NCBI RefSeq assembly: GCF_001044235.1
Contig: NZ_JYNL01000068.1
Location: 237,354 to 301,353, forward strand
Source of the DNA: Mycolicibacterium chlorophenolicum
GTDB lineage: Bacteria > Actinomycetota > Actinomycetes > Mycobacteriales > Mycobacteriaceae
Direction of reading: 5' to 3'
Length of the DNA stretch: 64,000 bases
Shown here: in pieces, positions 34,467 through 42,641 of the stretch
Position numbering within the stretch: the first letter of the stretch is position 1
Layout of the letters: the number at the start of each line of letters is the position of its first letter
Notes under the pieces: generated by a model
Told to the model about the DNA's origin: nothing
Seen by the model: the letters and a program-made list of their open reading frames with translations, nothing else
Database searches by the model: none
Program-made: the position numbers and the translations under genes

Positions 34467-35231
34467 ATGCAGATCAGCGGCAGTTCCGCACTGGTGGTGG
34501 GCGGGGCGGGCGGTCTCGGGGAGGCGACGGTGCGCCGGCTGCACGGCGCGGGCGCCAAGGTGGTGGTCGCCGACATGGCCGACGACAAGGGCGCTGCGCT
34601 CGAGTCGGAGCTCGGAGTGCGGTACGTGCGCACCGACGCCACCTCCGAGGAGTCGGTCAACGCCGCCATCGCCGAGGCCGAAGCCCTTGCTCCCCTGCGC
34701 ATCTCGGTGGACACCCACGGCGGTCCGGCCAGCGGCGGGCGGCTCGTCGGCAAGGACGGGTCGCCGCTGGACCTCGAGGGGTTCAAGACGACCGTCGAGT
34801 TCTACCTGACCGCGGTGTTCAACGTGATGCGACTCTCCGCGGCGGCGATCGCGAAGACCGAACCGCTCGAGGAGGGCGGCCGGGGCGTCATCGTCACCAC
34901 GGCGTCGATCGCCGGGTACGAGGGACAGATCGGGCAGCTGCCCTACGCCGCGGCCAAGGGTGGGGTGCTCGGCATGACCCTGGTCGCCGCACGCGACCTG
35001 TCGCCGCTGGGCATCCGCGTGGTGACCATCGCGCCCGGGACCATCAACACTCCCGCCTACGGCAAGGCCGCCGACCAGCTCGAGCAGTACTGGGGGCCGC
35101 AGGTGCCGTTCCCGAAGCGGATGGGCCGCGCGGGCGAATACGCGCAACTGGCGCAGAGCATCATCGAGAACGACTACCTCAACGGCGAGACCATCCGCCT
35201 CGACGGGGCGCTGCGCTTCCCACCGCGATGA
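34467..35231 (+). CDS. SDR family oxidoreductase (HSD10-like 3-hydroxyacyl-CoA dehydrogenase)
   Basis: A 254-residue SDR. Its start, GSSALVVGGAGGLGEATVRR, and the segment between the cofactor domain and a YAAAKGG active site resemble 17-beta-HSD type 10, which oxidises 3-hydroxyacyl-CoAs and steroids. A role after crotonase hydration in beta-oxidation fits. ATG 34467 follows AAGGAGG. It leads a three-gene operon, overlapping the next SDR by four bases. Confidence 0.87.
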   Translation: MQISGSSALVVGGAGGLGEATVRRLHGAGAKVVVADMADDKGAALESELGVRYVRTDATSEESVNAAIAEAEALAPLRISVDTHGGPASGGRLVGKDGSPLDLEGFKTTVEFYLTAVFNVMRLSAAAIAKTEPLEEGGRGVIVTTASIAGYEGQIGQLPYAAAKGGVLGMTLVAARDLSPLGIRVVTIAPGTINTPAYGKAADQLEQYWGPQVPFPKRMGRAGEYAQLAQSIIENDYLNGETIRLDGALRFPPR

Positions 35232-35971
35232 GCCTGACCGGCAAGGTCGCGTTCGTCGCCGGCGCGAGCCGCGGCATCGGCGCCACCATCGCCTCGGCGC
35301 TGGCCGCCGCCGGCGCGTCGGTCGCCGTCGCGGCGCGTTCCGAACAGGAGGGCAGGGTCCCGGGCACGATCGGGTCCGTCGCGCAACGCATCACCGCGGC
35401 GGGCGGCTCTGCGCTGCCGGTGGTCTGCGACGTCACGTGCGAAGAGTCCGTGAGCACCGCAGTGGCGCAGACCGTCTCGGAGTTCGGGGGTATCGACATC
35501 CTCGTCGCCAACGCCGGCGTGCTGTGGCTGGGGCCGGTCGAGACCACCCCGCTCACACGGTGGCAGCGCTGCCTCGACGTGAACCTCACCGGCGTCTTCC
35601 TGGTCACCAGGGCCGTCATCCCGCATGTACGCACGCGCGGCGGCGGCTCGCTGATCGCGGTGACCACGACGGGCGTCGGGATGACCGGGCACGGCGCGAA
35701 CGCCTACTGGGTGTCCAAGGCTGCCGTCGAACGGCTCTACCTCGGGCTGGCCACCGATCTGGCGGCCGACAACATCGCGGTGAACTGTCTGAGCCCGTCG
35801 CGGGTGGTGCTCACCGAGGGCTGGCAAGCCGGCGGTGGCGGTATCGAGGTGCCCCCCGAGATGGTCGAACCGCCCCAGGCCATGGCCGAGGCCGCGCTGC
35901 TGCTGGCGCGCCAGGACGCCTCCGGCATCACCGGCACGGTCCAGCGCTCCGAGCAGCTCGCCGCGGAATAG
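35228..35971 (+). CDS. SDR family oxidoreductase
   Basis: A 247-residue classical SDR with GASRGIGATIASALAAAGASV, VANAGV, a catalytic YWVSKAA and an early stop after a short C-terminus (SGITGTVQRSEQ). The usual VDGG ending is missing or replaced, so the substrate-binding lid may differ. ATG 35228 overlaps the previous SDR stop (ATGA). Two different SDRs in tandem suggest two hydroxyl oxidations or an oxidation/reduction pair in one branch. Confidence 0.85.
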   Translation: MSLTGKVAFVAGASRGIGATIASALAAAGASVAVAARSEQEGRVPGTIGSVAQRITAAGGSALPVVCDVTCEESVSTAVAQTVSEFGGIDILVANAGVLWLGPVETTPLTRWQRCLDVNLTGVFLVTRAVIPHVRTRGGGSLIAVTTTGVGMTGHGANAYWVSKAAVERLYLGLATDLAADNIAVNCLSPSRVVLTEGWQAGGGGIEVPPEMVEPPQAMAEAALLLARQDASGITGTVQRSEQLAAE

Positions 35972-36013
35972 CATTCCCGGCTGCGATTTTCGCGTGTGCG
36001 CGACCAGGAATGC
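35971..36013. repeat. inverted repeat GCATTCC / GGAATGC
   Basis: Seven-base arms at 35971-35977 and 36007-36013, separated by 29 bases, in the 137-base gap between the SDR and the crotonase gene. It could be a weak operator or an RNA hairpin. Nothing else was recognised in this gap besides the crotonase ribosome site. Confidence 0.3.
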
Positions 36014-36108
36014 GCTTCCGCGGGAATTTAAGCGAAGAGTCGAAATCGTCCGGGCGGACGCCAACGCTGCGAGACTGAGCCCGAGCTCGACGGAATCAAG
36101 GAGGCGCC

Positions 36109-37080
36109 GTGCCAGACCACGACTATGCAGAGATGAAGAAGGACGCCGAGCAATACATCCGATTCGAGAAGGACACCGCGAACCGGATCGCGACGATCAC
36201 CTTCGACCGGCCCGACGCGCAGAACTCGACCACGCTGGGCATGCGGCAGCTCTATGCCGACCTGATCCACAAGTGCAACGTGGACGACGACGTCAAAGTG
36301 GTCGTCATCCGCGGTGAGGGCCAGGACTTCGGCAGCGGAGGCGATCTGCCCGAGCAGCGGGACATGCTGGAGAACCCGGGCATGCCGCTGCTGCACGAGG
36401 TCGCGATCAACGACGACGACGTGAAGTATCCGCCCGGCGGCTCGTACCGCTACCTGTCCACCGTGACCGACTTCTACGCCAAGGCCCCCGCGGGCAACCG
36501 GCCGCTGCAGGAACTGCGCAAGATCAGCATCGTCGAGGCCAAGGGGTACTGCTACGGCTGGCACTTCTACCAAGCCGGTGACGCCGACCTGGTGGTCTCC
36601 TCCGACGATGCGCTGTTCGGGCACCCGGCCTTCCGGTATGTGGGCTGGGGCCCGCGGCTGTGGTGGTGGGCCGAGACCATGGGGCTGCGCAAGTTCTCCG
36701 AGATGCTTTTCACCGGACGGCCTTTCACGGCCAAGGAGATGGACGACTGCGGGTTCCTCAACAGCGTGGTGCCCCGCGACGCCTTGGAAGCCGAGACGCA
36801 CAAGTACGCGCTGGCGTGCTCGCGGTCGCGTCCCACCGACACCGTCGCAGTGCAGAAGACCTTCCTGGAGCTCTACAAGCAGCACAAGGGCGAGTACTTC
36901 GGCAGCCTGCTCACCGGCATGGTCGAGGGGATGCTGCCGCTCATCCAGAACGATCAGCAGCGCGATGTCGACCTCACCGAGGGCACCTTCGAGAAGGGGC
37001 TCAACAACGTGGTCAAGGACAACGATCTGAACTTCCCGCCGGAGTGGCGGCTCAGCCGTTCGGGGCGCAACAAGCCCTAG
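36109..37080 (+). CDS. non-canonical crotonase-fold protein (paralogue of 13014-13982)
   Basis: A 323-residue crotonase very similar to the one at 13014-13982. It shares NRPLQEL-KISIVEAKGYCYG (145-152 form the second oxyanion region), FGHPAFR (170-176) in place of the glutamate-bearing FGxPE, and a matching C-terminal NDNDLNFPPE-RLS. GTG 36109 follows AAGGAGG. The missing glutamate and long C-terminal helix region set the pair apart from ordinary hydratases. The two may be subunits of one enzyme or act on related intermediates. Its stop shares the CTAG tetramer with the convergent crotonase gene. Confidence 0.8.
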   Translation: MPDHDYAEMKKDAEQYIRFEKDTANRIATITFDRPDAQNSTTLGMRQLYADLIHKCNVDDDVKVVVIRGEGQDFGSGGDLPEQRDMLENPGMPLLHEVAINDDDVKYPPGGSYRYLSTVTDFYAKAPAGNRPLQELRKISIVEAKGYCYGWHFYQAGDADLVVSSDDALFGHPAFRYVGWGPRLWWWAETMGLRKFSEMLFTGRPFTAKEMDDCGFLNSVVPRDALEAETHKYALACSRSRPTDTVAVQKTFLELYKQHKGEYFGSLLTGMVEGMLPLIQNDQQRDVDLTEGTFEKGLNNVVKDNDLNFPPEWRLSRSGRNKP

Positions 37081-37841
37081 TCCTTGGCGATCAGACCGTC
37101 GACGATCGTGTTGAACTCGGGCGTGCCGAACGACACGTACTCGGCGAGGTTGGCGTAGTCCAGCGACGCCATCACCGAGCGCTCCAGCTGGATGTTCATC
37201 AGCCGCTTGGTGGCTTCGACAGCCTGCTGGGGCAGCGTCATGATCTTCTTCGCGCACGCGATCGCGTCGGAGACCGGCTCGGCGACAACGTGATTCGCCA
37301 GACCCAGCTCCAGTGCGCGCGGCGCCTTGATCCGCACGCCCGTCAACGCGAACTCCTTGGCCTGCAACAGGCTGATCTGCGACCCCCACACCAGCGGCCC
37401 TCCGTCGGCGGCGACCAGACCGATCTGCACGTGCGGATCGGCGAAGTGCGCGGTCTCGGCCATGTAGACGATGTCGGACAGCGCGGCCAGACTGCAGCCC
37501 AGGCCGACCGCCGGACCGTTGACCGCGGCGATCACCGGTACCCGGCAGCGCACCATGCCGATCACCAGATCACGGCCGTGCTTGATGGTCTTGCGCCGCA
37601 ACGCTTCGTCGCGGCGCAGCTCGTCGAGATAGTGGAAGTCGCCGCCGGCCGAGAACGCCCGGCCGGCGCCGGTGATGACCACGGCCCGAACGTCGGCGTC
37701 CTCGTTGAGCGCCTCCCAGATCCGGGCCAGGCCCACGTGCAGCGCGTCGTTGACCGCGTTGAGCTCGTCGGGCCGGTTGAGCGTGATGATGCGCAGTCCA
37801 CCGTCGGCGCGGACGTCGATCTCGTCGGGCATGGCGTACAT
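37077..37841 (-). CDS. enoyl-CoA hydratase/isomerase family protein
   Basis: A 254-residue crotonase with FSAGGDFHYLDEL and GPAVGLGCSLAALSD as oxyanion-hole segments. The position of the first catalytic glutamate reads ADPHVQIG, with histidine. It would act on an unsaturated acyl-CoA made by the two dehydrogenase subunits upstream in the same operon. I start at ATG 37841, seven bases after GGAGG. It is the last gene of the ligase operon and its stop shares CTAG with the opposite gene. Confidence 0.86.
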   Translation of the reverse strand: MYAMPDEIDVRADGGLRIITLNRPDELNAVNDALHVGLARIWEALNEDADVRAVVITGAGRAFSAGGDFHYLDELRRDEALRRKTIKHGRDLVIGMVRCRVPVIAAVNGPAVGLGCSLAALSDIVYMAETAHFADPHVQIGLVAADGGPLVWGSQISLLQAKEFALTGVRIKAPRALELGLANHVVAEPVSDAIACAKKIMTLPQQAVEATKRLMNIQLERSVMASLDYANLAEYVSFGTPEFNTIVDGLIAKD

Positions 37842-37885
37842 ACCGGGTCCTCCACTGGTCGTCGATCTGGTGTCTGCCGGGGGCA

Positions 37886-38977
37886 TCACGGGGCCGGCAG
37901 TCCGAGGATGCGTTGGGCGATGATGTTCTTCTGGATCTGCGACGTGCCGCCCATCACGCTCTGGGCGCGGCTGTACATGTAGGCGCCGAACAGCTCCTCG
38001 TCGCCGGTGCCGACGGTGTGCAGCGCGGCGTGGCCGACGGACTGCTCGACCCAGGTCATCAGCAGCTTGTCGAGTGACCCCTGGGGACCGTGAGTCAGGC
38101 CGTCGAGCTGCTCGGAGAGCCGTCTGCGCACATGCAGCCGCAGCATCTCGGTCTGGACCCATGCCCACAGCAGCTCGGCGTTCGGTGCGCCGTCGACGCG
38201 GGACGCCATCTGGCGCACCGTCTTTCCGTAGCGTGCCGAGAACCCGAGCGTCGAGGGCTCCCGCTCGTGGCTGACCACCGTCATGGCCAGCTTCCACCCC
38301 TCGCCCGGCGCGCCGACCATGTTCTCGGCGGGCACCCGGGCGCCGTCGAAGCTCACCTGACCGAACTCCCGGGTCACGCCGCTGATCATCTTCAGCGGAC
38401 GCTGCTCGATGCCGGGTTGGTGCATGTCCACGATGAACGCCGAGATGCCCTTGTGTTTGGGCACGGTCTTGTCGGTGCGCGCGAGCACCAGGCACCAGTC
38501 GGCCACGTCGGAGTAACTCGTCCAGATCTTGTGGCCGTGGATCACGTACTCAGACCCGTCCTGCACTGCCGTCGTCGTCAGCGACGCGAGATCGGATCCC
38601 GCGCCCGGCTCGGAGAAACCCTGACACCACCGCTCGGTGCCGTTGATCATGCCGGGCAGGAAGCGCCGCCGAAGATCCTCGCTACCGTGGTGACTGAGGC
38701 CGACGACGAGGTAGCCCAGACTCGGCCGTGCGGGCGCACCGGCTTTCGCGATCTCCTCGTCGACGATCACGTCGTACACCGGCGGCAGATCGTGACCGCC
38801 GTACGCCTTCGGCCACGACGTGCCGAAGAACCCCGCCTCGAACAGTGCCCGGTGCCACTGTCCGGCCTTGGCCCAGTACGCGTCGCCCGACGTCGGGAAC
38901 CTGCCCTTCTGTTCGATCAGCCAGGTCCGCAGGCGCTTCCGGAACGCGGCCTCGTCGGCGGAATCACGAAAGTCCAA
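37886..38977 (-). CDS. acyl-CoA dehydrogenase, large subunit of a pair
   Basis: A 363-residue acyl-CoA dehydrogenase with the FAD contact GFSEPGAGSDLASL and following GHKIWTSYSD, a SHERE segment mid-protein, and MGGTSQIQKNIIAQRILGLP at the C-terminus. The MCAD-type glutamate in that last motif is replaced by glycine, so the base must lie elsewhere, as in isovaleryl-CoA and sterol-side-chain dehydrogenases. It overlaps the next subunit gene by 14 bases, a pairing typical of heteromeric mycobacterial FadE enzymes. Confidence 0.88.
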   Translation of the reverse strand: MDFRDSADEAAFRKRLRTWLIEQKGRFPTSGDAYWAKAGQWHRALFEAGFFGTSWPKAYGGHDLPPVYDVIVDEEIAKAGAPARPSLGYLVVGLSHHGSEDLRRRFLPGMINGTERWCQGFSEPGAGSDLASLTTTAVQDGSEYVIHGHKIWTSYSDVADWCLVLARTDKTVPKHKGISAFIVDMHQPGIEQRPLKMISGVTREFGQVSFDGARVPAENMVGAPGEGWKLAMTVVSHEREPSTLGFSARYGKTVRQMASRVDGAPNAELLWAWVQTEMLRLHVRRRLSEQLDGLTHGPQGSLDKLLMTWVEQSVGHAALHTVGTGDEELFGAYMYSRAQSVMGGTSQIQKNIIAQRILGLPAP

Positions 38978-39779
38978 TGGTCAGCTCCTCCAGCTTCACG
39001 GGCCACACCTCGGTGGCGGCCAGGACCCGGCGCAGATAGACATGGGCCAGGCATTCCCAGGTGTTGCCGATGCCGCCGTGCACCTGGATCGACGTCTCGC
39101 ACACCGTCATCGCGGCGCGCGCGCAGTAGATCTTGGCGATCCGGGCGGCCTCGACGGCCTCGGCCACCGGGAGTTCGTCGACGGCCCAGGCGGCGTGGCG
39201 CACCACGCTGATCGCCCCTTCGATCAGCGCCAGGCCTTCGGCGAGCAGATGCGCCACGGCCTGATAGGAACCGATCGCCGCGCCGTACTGCTCGCGCACG
39301 GCGGCGTATTCGGTTGCCAGCGCGTGCGTTCCCCTGGCCGCGCCGAGGATGTCCGCGGTGCTGGTCGCCAGCGCGAGCGCATACCAGCGGCCCGACTCCT
39401 CCTCGGACAGCCGGCTCAGTTCCGGCGGCGACTCGACGACACCGGCGAGGGCGCCGGTCAGATCCACCGACGTCAGCGGCTCATCGCTGACCGCGACCGT
39501 GCGGCCCAGCCGGCGCTGCAGTTCGTCGACGAGCACAGGCCCCAGGAACGGCACATCGACCAGCCGCCTGCCGAACTCCTCGGCCACGATCGCGACCTCC
39601 ACAGCGGACGCCCCGTCGGAGCGCAACACGCGAAAGCCGGTCGCGTCCAACGCCTTCTCCAACCGCGCGACGCGGACCTCGTCGTCGAGCTCGGCCACCG
39701 ACCCGGGCCCCAGGCCGGCCGCCAACTCGGCAGCCGCAGCACGCAGCTGCTCCTGTTCACTGGTCAGACGAACGTCCAC
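38964..39779 (-). CDS. acyl-CoA dehydrogenase, small subunit of a pair
   Basis: A 271-residue partial-length acyl-CoA dehydrogenase with an N-terminal helical domain (LTSEQEQLRAAAAELAAGLG) and a C-terminal VCETSIQVHGGIGNTWEC. Much of the FAD-binding middle domain is missing. I favour GTG 39779, five bases after GGAGG; an upstream GTG at 39791 overlaps that site. It would pair with the protein encoded at 37886-38977 and overlaps the ligase gene by 23 bases. Such pairs oxidise bulky CoA esters. Confidence 0.86.
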   Translation of the reverse strand: MDVRLTSEQEQLRAAAAELAAGLGPGSVAELDDEVRVARLEKALDATGFRVLRSDGASAVEVAIVAEEFGRRLVDVPFLGPVLVDELQRRLGRTVAVSDEPLTSVDLTGALAGVVESPPELSRLSEEESGRWYALALATSTADILGAARGTHALATEYAAVREQYGAAIGSYQAVAHLLAEGLALIEGAISVVRHAAWAVDELPVAEAVEAARIAKIYCARAAMTVCETSIQVHGGIGNTWECLAHVYLRRVLAATEVWPVKLEELTIGLS

Positions 39780-41190
39780 GGATTCCTCCACTCTCAGCGC
39801 AACCGCTCAACGCCCGCTCCCTGAGCACTCGGCGCAGCACCTTGCCCGACGGCAGGCGCGGGATCTCGTCGACGATCACCACCCGGCTGGGCCGCTTGTA
39901 GGACGCCAGCCGGTCGGCCACGACGGCGATCAGCGCGTCGGGCTCCACGGCGGCGCCCACCGTCACGGCGGCGATGATCGCCTCCCCGTCGGGGGCCGGG
40001 ACACCGAACACCGCGCAGTCCTCGACGGCGGGATGGCCGTGCAGCACCGCTTCGATCTCGGCGGGCGCGACCTGGAAGCCGCGCACCTTGATCATCTCGC
40101 GGGCGCGGTCGGTGATGCGCAGGTGGCCGTCGGCATCGAGGCTGCCGATGTCGCCGGTCCGGTACCAACCCTCCGAAAACGCCTCGGCCGTAGCGCTTTC
40201 CGGGAGGTAGCCGGCCATGGTGGCCTCCGATCGCACCTGGATCTCCCCGTCGGCGCCGATGCTCAGCGGCGTCCCGGTCTCGGTGTCGACGACCCGCACG
40301 CGCACGCCGTCGACAGCACGGCCCACGGTGTCCAGGCGCGCCGAGGGCAGATCGTTGCAGGAGATGACGGGCAGCTCGCTGGCTCCGTACGCGGTCACCC
40401 ACGCGACCCCGGTGCGCTCGGTGACGGCGTGGGCCACGCTGCTGGTGACCGGCGTGGCGCACCACATGAGGTAGCGCAGCGACGACAGGTCGTGGGCTTC
40501 CAGGCCGGGGTGCGCCGACAGCGCCAGCGCGATCGGGGCGACTGCCATGTCGACGGTGATGCGGTCGGCCTCGATGTGGCGCAGCATCGTCTCGATGTCG
40601 AAGCGTGGATGCAGCCGAATCCACGCCCCGGTGTCGAGCGCCGTCGCGATGTTGAGCAGTCCGAGGATGTGCGACGGGGGTGTCATCACCTGCAGACGAT
40701 CTGCCGAGGTGAGCTGCAGCGCCCCGCGCCAGTGCCGGATCGCGGCAGCCAGCGAGGCGTGCGTGTGCCGAACGGCTTTGGGCATCCCGGTGGTGCCCGA
40801 GCTGAACACCAGGACCGCGTCCGCCCCGGGGTCGACCGCCTCCGCCGCGCACGATGCCGGTGGGATCGGCTCGTCCACATGCAGCATCGGCATCGCCGCG
40901 GCGAGCACCGCGTGGTCGCCCACCGCATACGCCGGCCGGGTCAGTGACAGTGCGTGGCCGACCTCCGCCGGCTTCCACGCCGGGCTGAGCAACACCGCCG
41001 CCGACCCGAGGCGCCAGATCGCCCGCAGCGCGACAACGAATTCCGGCCGGTTCGACGACATCACGGCGACTCGGGACGACGGACCGACCCCGCGCAGGCG
41101 CAGTGCGGCGGCCATCGCCTCGGCCTGGGCGTCGAGGTCGGCGAGACTGTACTGCCGTTCCCCGAACGCGAGCGCCATGGGCTCACTCAC
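39757..41190 (-). CDS. AMP-binding acyl-CoA synthetase
   Basis: About 477 residues of the adenylate-forming ligase family. P-loop FSSGTTGMPKAVRHTHAS, AYGASELP, GWYRTGDIGSLDADGHL and the catalytic-lysine end RLPSGKVLRR are all present. It activates a carboxylic acid to its CoA ester and heads an operon with the dehydrogenase pair and a crotonase: a complete activation and first-oxidation set. Start uncertain: GTG 41199 is only two bases from AGGAGG, so GTG 41190 is preferred. A perfect GAGAAT palindrome lies about 50 bases upstream. Confidence 0.88.
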   Translation of the reverse strand: MSEPMALAFGERQYSLADLDAQAEAMAAALRLRGVGPSSRVAVMSSNRPEFVVALRAIWRLGSAAVLLSPAWKPAEVGHALSLTRPAYAVGDHAVLAAAMPMLHVDEPIPPASCAAEAVDPGADAVLVFSSGTTGMPKAVRHTHASLAAAIRHWRGALQLTSADRLQVMTPPSHILGLLNIATALDTGAWIRLHPRFDIETMLRHIEADRITVDMAVAPIALALSAHPGLEAHDLSSLRYLMWCATPVTSSVAHAVTERTGVAWVTAYGASELPVISCNDLPSARLDTVGRAVDGVRVRVVDTETGTPLSIGADGEIQVRSEATMAGYLPESATAEAFSEGWYRTGDIGSLDADGHLRITDRAREMIKVRGFQVAPAEIEAVLHGHPAVEDCAVFGVPAPDGEAIIAAVTVGAAVEPDALIAVVADRLASYKRPSRVVIVDEIPRLPSGKVLRRVLRERALSGCAESGGIRGRSSDQ

Positions 41191-41240
41191 GTCGCGCACG
41201 CCCTCCTCGTGGATGATGATGAGAGGAATACCGTTTGTCG

Positions 41241-41259
41241 AGGAGAATAGTATTCTCCT
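41241..41259. promoter_or_regulatory. operator-like palindrome AGGAGAATAGTATTCTCCT
   Basis: The longest copy of the motif, with 8-bp perfect arms around AGT. It sits between the divergent ligase and ferredoxin genes. TAGTAT/TACTAT at the centre can serve as -10 on either strand. Confidence 0.7.
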
Positions 41260-41304
41260 ATTATCAGAATGACAATGTCGATCGGTGAAGGAGCGGGACG
41301 TCGC

Positions 41305-41604
41305 GTGGACGCCGAAACAGGTCTGACCGGGGGCACCATCACCATCCAGCTGGACGGGAGCACCGCGTCGGTGCCGACCAGACCCGGGGAGACGCTGCTC
41401 GACAGCGCGCGCCGCGCCGGGATGGGTCCGCCCTTCTCCTGCGAGGCCGGCAACTGCGGGACGTGCATGGCGCTGTTGAAGACCGGCCGGGCCACGATGC
41501 GGGTCAACGATGCACTGACCGAGGACGAGGTCGACGAGGGATACGTGCTGACCTGCCAGGCAGTTCCGGACACTCCCGATGTAGCGGTCACCTACGACGA
41601 GTGA
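41305..41604 (+). CDS. plant-type [2Fe-2S] ferredoxin
   Basis: A 99-residue ferredoxin started at GTG 41305, which has AAGGAG 11 bases upstream. ATGs at 41269 and 41275 lack a ribosome site and sit close to the palindrome. Cys46, 51, 54 and 84 form the Cys-x4-Cys-x2-Cys...Cys pattern (CEAGNCGTC, LTC). Such domains usually belong to oxygenase reductases; here it is a separate protein with no reductase next to it. It may serve a P450 or oxygenase of the pathway. It converges on the CoA-transferase with a 13-base overlap. Confidence 0.88.
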   Translation: MDAETGLTGGTITIQLDGSTASVPTRPGETLLDSARRAGMGPPFSCEAGNCGTCMALLKTGRATMRVNDALTEDEVDEGYVLTCQAVPDTPDVAVTYDE

Positions 41605-42641
41605 GCGGTGCGCGCGTGTTCGTCGAGACGGGGCGCGGGACGGTACGCGGGTTGATGGTCCGCGATCCGGATCGGGCTGCGCACCAACCGGAAGTCCCCC
41701 GCGGTGACCACTGCCTCGGGGGTGGCGGCCAACGCCTCGGGCAGCGTCCGCACCGCTGACACCGGGATGCCGAGCGGCCGCAGCCGGGCTTCCCAGTGGG
41801 CGGCGGTGTCCGTCGCGAGCGCGGCGCCGACCAGCTCCAGCACCTCGTCGCGCCGAGAGGCCCGTTCGGCCATGGCGGTGAAGCCGGCGATTCCGGCCTC
41901 CGCGGCGAACGCCGCCCAGAAGGCGTCGTGGGTGACGAACAGCGCGAGATATCCGTCGGCGGTCGGGAACAGCTGCGCCGGAACATAATACGAATGCGCG
42001 CCGTACGGGTGCCGGCGCGGCTCGGTACCGTCGTTGAGATACGCGGCGGCGCGGTAGTTCAGCTGCGAGAGCATGACGTCGCGCAGCGACACGTCGACCT
42101 GTCCCCCTCGCCCGGAGACGATCTGGGCCAGCAGGCCGAGTGCCGCGGTGAGGCCGGTCGAGTTGTCGGCCGACGAGTACCCCGGCAGCGTCGGCGGACC
42201 CTCCGGGTCGCCGGTCATCGCCGCCACCCCCGTCGACGCCTGGATCACGTAGTCGAACGCCGGGTCATCCCCGCCGTCGAGGCCGTAGCCCGTCAGCGCC
42301 ACGCACACGATGCCCTCGTTGTACTGCCGCAGCGACTCGTAGGTCAGGCCCAGCCGCCGGATCGCCGAGGGCTTCATGTTGACCAGCAGCGCATGGGAAT
42401 CCGCGACCAGCTCGCCGAGCCGTTGCCTGCCCTCAGCGGACCGCAGATCCAGGCAGACGCTCTGCTTGTTGCGGTTCAGGCTCGCGAAGTAGCTGTCGCT
42501 GACCTGGCGGGAGATCTCGCCGCCCGGCGGCTCGATCTTGAGCACGTCTGCGCCGAGGTCGGCGAGCATCATCGTGGCGTACGGACCCGCCAGCATGACG
42601 CCGACCTCCAGGACGCGGATGCCGGCCAGCGGGCCCTTCAC
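41592..42641 (-). CDS. family III CoA-transferase (CaiB/BaiF)
   Basis: A 349-residue single-domain CoA-transferase. It starts VKGPLAGIRVLEVGVMLAGP, and the likely catalytic aspartate lies in VDVSLRDVMLSQ. It would move CoA from a donor ester to a pathway acid. GTG 42641 overlaps the LLM gene stop (GTGA). It ends the mutase operon, so it may activate the acid that the mutase rearranges or recover CoA from its product. Confidence 0.87.
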   Translation of the reverse strand: MKGPLAGIRVLEVGVMLAGPYATMMLADLGADVLKIEPPGGEISRQVSDSYFASLNRNKQSVCLDLRSAEGRQRLGELVADSHALLVNMKPSAIRRLGLTYESLRQYNEGIVCVALTGYGLDGGDDPAFDYVIQASTGVAAMTGDPEGPPTLPGYSSADNSTGLTAALGLLAQIVSGRGGQVDVSLRDVMLSQLNYRAAAYLNDGTEPRRHPYGAHSYYVPAQLFPTADGYLALFVTHDAFWAAFAAEAGIAGFTAMAERASRRDEVLELVGAALATDTAAHWEARLRPLGIPVSAVRTLPEALAATPEAVVTAGDFRLVRSPIRIADHQPAYRPAPRLDEHARTAHSS

